From assembly GCA_007026445.1 (NCBI GenBank), contig VDMD01000102.1, forward strand, positions 18,525-82,524: a stretch of 64,000 nt of DNA, read 5' to 3'. Position numbers and translations under genes: made by a program. This document shows, in pieces, positions 61,009-64,000 of the stretch (the first letter of the stretch is position 1; each line of letters starts with the position of its first letter). The notes under the pieces were generated by a model. It was not told where the DNA came from and did no database searches. It was given only the letters and a program-made list of their open reading frames with translations. This DNA is from Schizophyllum amplum. Taxonomy: Eukaryota; Basidiomycota; Agaricomycetes; Agaricales; Schizophyllaceae.

Positions 61009-62699
61009 GGCGGTCGACGGCGCCCGGGGAGGTTGTCGAGAACGTGTGGGGAGGCTGTCGAGGACGTCTGTTGCAGGCGAGATCATCGACGCCAAGTCCT
61101 CCACGATCGACGATGATACACTTGGGATGTGAACGGACATGTGGCGGTCCCAATAGACAAGCAATAAATGAAGGCTGTCGCATATCCCTTACTTGCTGTA
61201 CGCGCGCGCGACAGTGTTATACCTGCTTACAATCTTACTCGTGTATTCCCTGTGAAGGTATCGTGTAAGACATCGGCTCTCACGACTATGGACGCGTCGA
61301 GCCTGGGAACTGGACCAACGACGAAGGGAAGAGGAAGGGAAGACTTCGAGTCTCGAGACGCGCTATTCCAATGCAAGAAAATGCGGTCACGTGCGTGTCG
61401 GAACCGAACGCCGCCGCACGCGTCGACGTCAGGCAATCTCTGTGGATTGCTTCTCTGCAGACACCCTCATCCTGCGCTCACCATCCGGTTTAATTCTGGA
61501 ATCTCTCCATCTCCTCTGCTTCAAGCGTTTGGAAAGCGCGACAGTGACGCCGCACTGGGCCCAATTATCGCGCTCTTACGGGGGACATGGCTTCCGCTCG
61601 CTCGAGGAATCCATGCTACTGGGCGCGCTATGCACCCAAATTCTCTGACCACATATGCTCTATATGCTGGTCCAATATCTAGCCTTCTCTATGCTTCGCC
61701 TCCTCAATTTGCTCAGTCAACCCCCTCACACTTGGTCTGCGGCGCGAGGTCTGGACTACTCACTGCTAAGCGGAGTCTCTGTTGGCTACGCGTTCTTTCG
61801 ACCCGAAGTATATGCCATCCCTTTGACTACCCCATCAATAGGTCCGGCTCGAACTGATATACACCGGACGCCTTTGCTTCGCAGTCAGGGCCTGCCGTAT
61901 TACAAGATGGCTCTTCCGGCTGCGGTAGCGACGACTTGCTCACGCATATATGGTGCTTTTACCCTATTCCTTCAGTACGCGTTGAATTCTCTCAAACGAC
62001 ACACACAATCACTGCATATCAATGAAGAAGGATTCAACTTCCAGTCGACATTTGTACCGCTGAACCAACTCTCGGTCTGCACGAGTCATCCATTGGGCTT
62101 CAGCGTTCAAACGTTCAACCTCTGAACATTGAAGCTTCAAGTTCAACTCTTTGCTCTGCCCCGGCCTGTCGAAGAATCTCAATCAGTTCAGATCACTGCG
62201 AGATACTGATAGGTAACCCAGATACCTACGGCATGCTGCACGCTCAGTCTGAGTAGGAAGAGGTCCGTGGATTATTCTCCCCCGCTTGTTGCCTTCATCC
62301 TCTTCCACCTTCTCTTGCTTCTTCGCTTCTTCTTGTCGTTCAACGTTCCATCTCTTCCCGACGCGAGTCCACAGGACAGTACTTACTATAACTTGAGCAC
62401 TGACTGAGCAGGTTCTCTGCATCGTCCACCGCTTCGCGGCCCGTAGCCGTCGGCGATATCGGTATTACTCGGCAACCAAGTCATAAACGTGGAATGACCG
62501 AAAATATGGCTTTCAGGGTTGGCACTTGTCCCGTTCTACAACCGTCCTGCGCCGCACGGACACCGCGCTTGCATCTCGCTAGTGACTGCAGAATAGGGCG
62601 CTCGGGAAACACTGCCAACGTCGCTCTCAACGACGCGCATCCGGCTGCTTTTTCCCCAGGCAATCTCCGGTCACGAGCGCTTCCCCCGCACGCGTCGGC
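61009..62699. other. Long intergenic region before alanine aminotransferase
   Basis: 1.7 kb. A CT-rich tract at about 62274-62345 is the type of sequence often found at basidiomycete transcription starts. An open frame at 61655-62125 (+) is hydrophobic in places but has no recognisable family or start context. No repeats found. Confidence 0.4.
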
Positions 62700-64000
62700 A
62701 TGATCACACGGCCCTCCGCACGGCACGCCCTCTTGTCCTCGACTCGGCCTCGGCAGGCGTTTTCCAGCTCCCGTCTCTCTTTGTCACATCCCACCATGCG
62801 CGCCCTTTCCACCGCAGACCTGAATCCGGCGATCCTCAAGGTCGAATACGCGGTGCGCGGCGAGCTCGCGATCAAGGCGGAGGAGTATCGCAAGCGCCTC
62901 GCGCTCGGCGGCGAGCACGGACTGCCCTTCGACAAGATTATTTCGTCCAACATCGGCAACCCGCAGCAGAAAGGCCTCGACCAGCCCCCGATCACGTTCA
63001 TGCGCCAGGTGAGCGCACGCGCAACATCGATGCAAAGGGTTCTGACTCGGACCAGGTCGCAGCATTGTGCGAATGGCCCGCGCTGGCAGAACTCGCGCCA
63101 AATGCGTTTCCGAAGGACGTGGTAGCGCGCGCAAAGGAGCTGCACGAGGAGATCGGCTCCGTGGGCGCGTACTCTCATAGCCAGGGCGTGCCGCTCATTC
63201 GGCAAAGCGTAGCAAAGTTCATCGAGGGTGCGTGACTGAGAAGATGCATGAGTGTCTTCGGATACTAACGCTCGCATAGAGCGCGATGGATACCCCGCAA
63301 ACCCTGACCACATCTTCCTCACCGGTGGCGCGAGCGCCGGCGTGTCCCTGCTCATTTCGATGCTCATCACCCCGCCGGACTCTGGCATCCTCATCCCCAT
63401 ACCGCAATACCCGCTCTACACCGCAACACTTGCACAACACCACGGTGTCCCGCTGCCATACCATCTTGACGAGGCGTCCGGTTGGTCGACATCCCTCCAC
63501 GAGATCGAGCAGACGCTTGAACACCCCGACCACGCCGAGATCAAGCCCAAGGCGCTTGTGATCATCAACCCCGGAAACCCGACTGGAGCACTGCTCGACG
63601 AGGAGACACAAGAGAAGCTCGTGCGCCTTTGCGAGAAGCACAATCTCGTGCTGCTCGCGGATGAGGTGTACCAGGCGAACCTGCACCGACCAGATGAACA
63701 TCCTTCGTCTCGTTCAAGCAAGTCGTGGCGCGCATGAAGTCTCCCATCCCGCTCGTCTCCTTCCACTCGATCTCCAAGGGTGTCTCGGGTGAGTGCGGCC
63801 GGCGCGGGGGATACTTCGAGACCGTCAACTTCCCGGACGACATCCTCGCACTGATCTACAAGATGGTGTCCGTCGGCCTGTGCCCTCCACTATCCGGGCA
63901 GATCGGTCGACTGCGTCGTCAGGCCGCCGAAGCCGGGTGACGAGAGCTACCCGTTATGGAAGCAGGAGACGGACACGATCCAGCCGCGCTCGCGAGCCGC
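62700..64000 (+). CDS. Alanine aminotransferase (partial, cut by the window edge)
   Basis: PLP enzyme converting alanine and 2-oxoglutarate to pyruvate and glutamate. The start at 62700 gives MITRPSARHALLSSTRPRQA, an import-like presequence. A second Met at 62796 (MRALSTADLNPAILKVEYAV) could start a cytosolic form. Motifs: DKIISSNIGNPQQKGLDQPP, GSVGAYSHSQGVPLIRQSVA, NPDHIFLTGGASAGVSLLIS, GILIPIPQYPLYTATLAQHH, VIINPGNPTGALLDEETQEK and LLADEVYQANLHRPDEHPF, the last carrying the Asp/Tyr of the cofactor site. SFHSISKGVSGECGRRGGYF contains the Schiff-base lysine in SxSKG. Conserved sequence changes frame at 63702-63705, 63904-63906 and 63982-63985, each time as if one base were missing. The 3' end of the gene lies beyond 64000. 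Confidence 0.92.

Noticed and set aside
61655..62125. 156-codon open frame on the plus strand
   Set aside because: Composition is that of random pyrimidine-rich DNA and no motif or start context supports it.

Overview
This window is nuclear DNA of a filamentous basidiomycete, most likely a wood-decay agaricomycete. The class is fairly secure; 'polypore-like' is only an inference. Genes lie close together on both strands and are cut by many short introns of about 45-65 nt. Splice donors are mostly GTGCGT or GTGAGT. The gene content is fungal: the five-domain AROM protein, a Delta9 desaturase with a C-terminal cytochrome b5 domain, a copper-fist regulator, a PriA/CPL1-type secreted protein and an alternative NADH dehydrogenase. 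There are no operons, rRNA genes or CRISPR arrays.

Layout. 0.5-10.5 kb: O-methyltransferase (-), class-3 aldehyde dehydrogenase (+), an indoleamine-dioxygenase/PrnB-like gene (-) and a monocarboxylate-type MFS transporter (+). 10.9-24.5 kb, all on the minus strand: a Sae2/Ctp1/CtIP repair factor, an acidic zinc-finger protein (copy 1), a BCP1/BCCIP chaperone and the AROM gene for steps 2-6 of the shikimate pathway. 25-33 kb: a PPP1R37-like leucine-rich-repeat protein (-), then a type-II NADH dehydrogenase (+). 33-42.5 kb: two hairpin-forming inverted-repeat elements, an unidentified single-exon gene, a PriA-like secreted protein with an internally duplicated C-terminus, MED8, a two-box mitochondrial HMG protein and an 840-bp Mutator-like inverted-repeat element. 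42.9-50.4 kb: a DadA-type FAD oxidoreductase, zinc-finger copy 2, the Delta9 desaturase and a small subunit of serine palmitoyltransferase. 51-64 kb: an unidentified gene, a 68-residue mitochondrial-looking protein, ribose-5-phosphate isomerase, mitochondrial aconitase, a copper-fist transcription factor and alanine aminotransferase, which runs off the right edge.

Most genes are independent housekeeping units. The links that can be made are metabolic: AROM and ribose-5-phosphate isomerase both draw on pentose-phosphate intermediates, aconitase and NADH dehydrogenase serve respiration, and the desaturase and palmitoyltransferase subunit are both ER lipid enzymes.

Reliability. Several obviously essential genes (AROM, aconitase, BCP1, alanine aminotransferase) contain one-base insertions or deletions, mostly in short homopolymers, that break otherwise conserved reading frames. 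These look like uncorrected sequence errors rather than real mutations. Exon boundaries were placed by eye from splice signals and reading-frame continuity.
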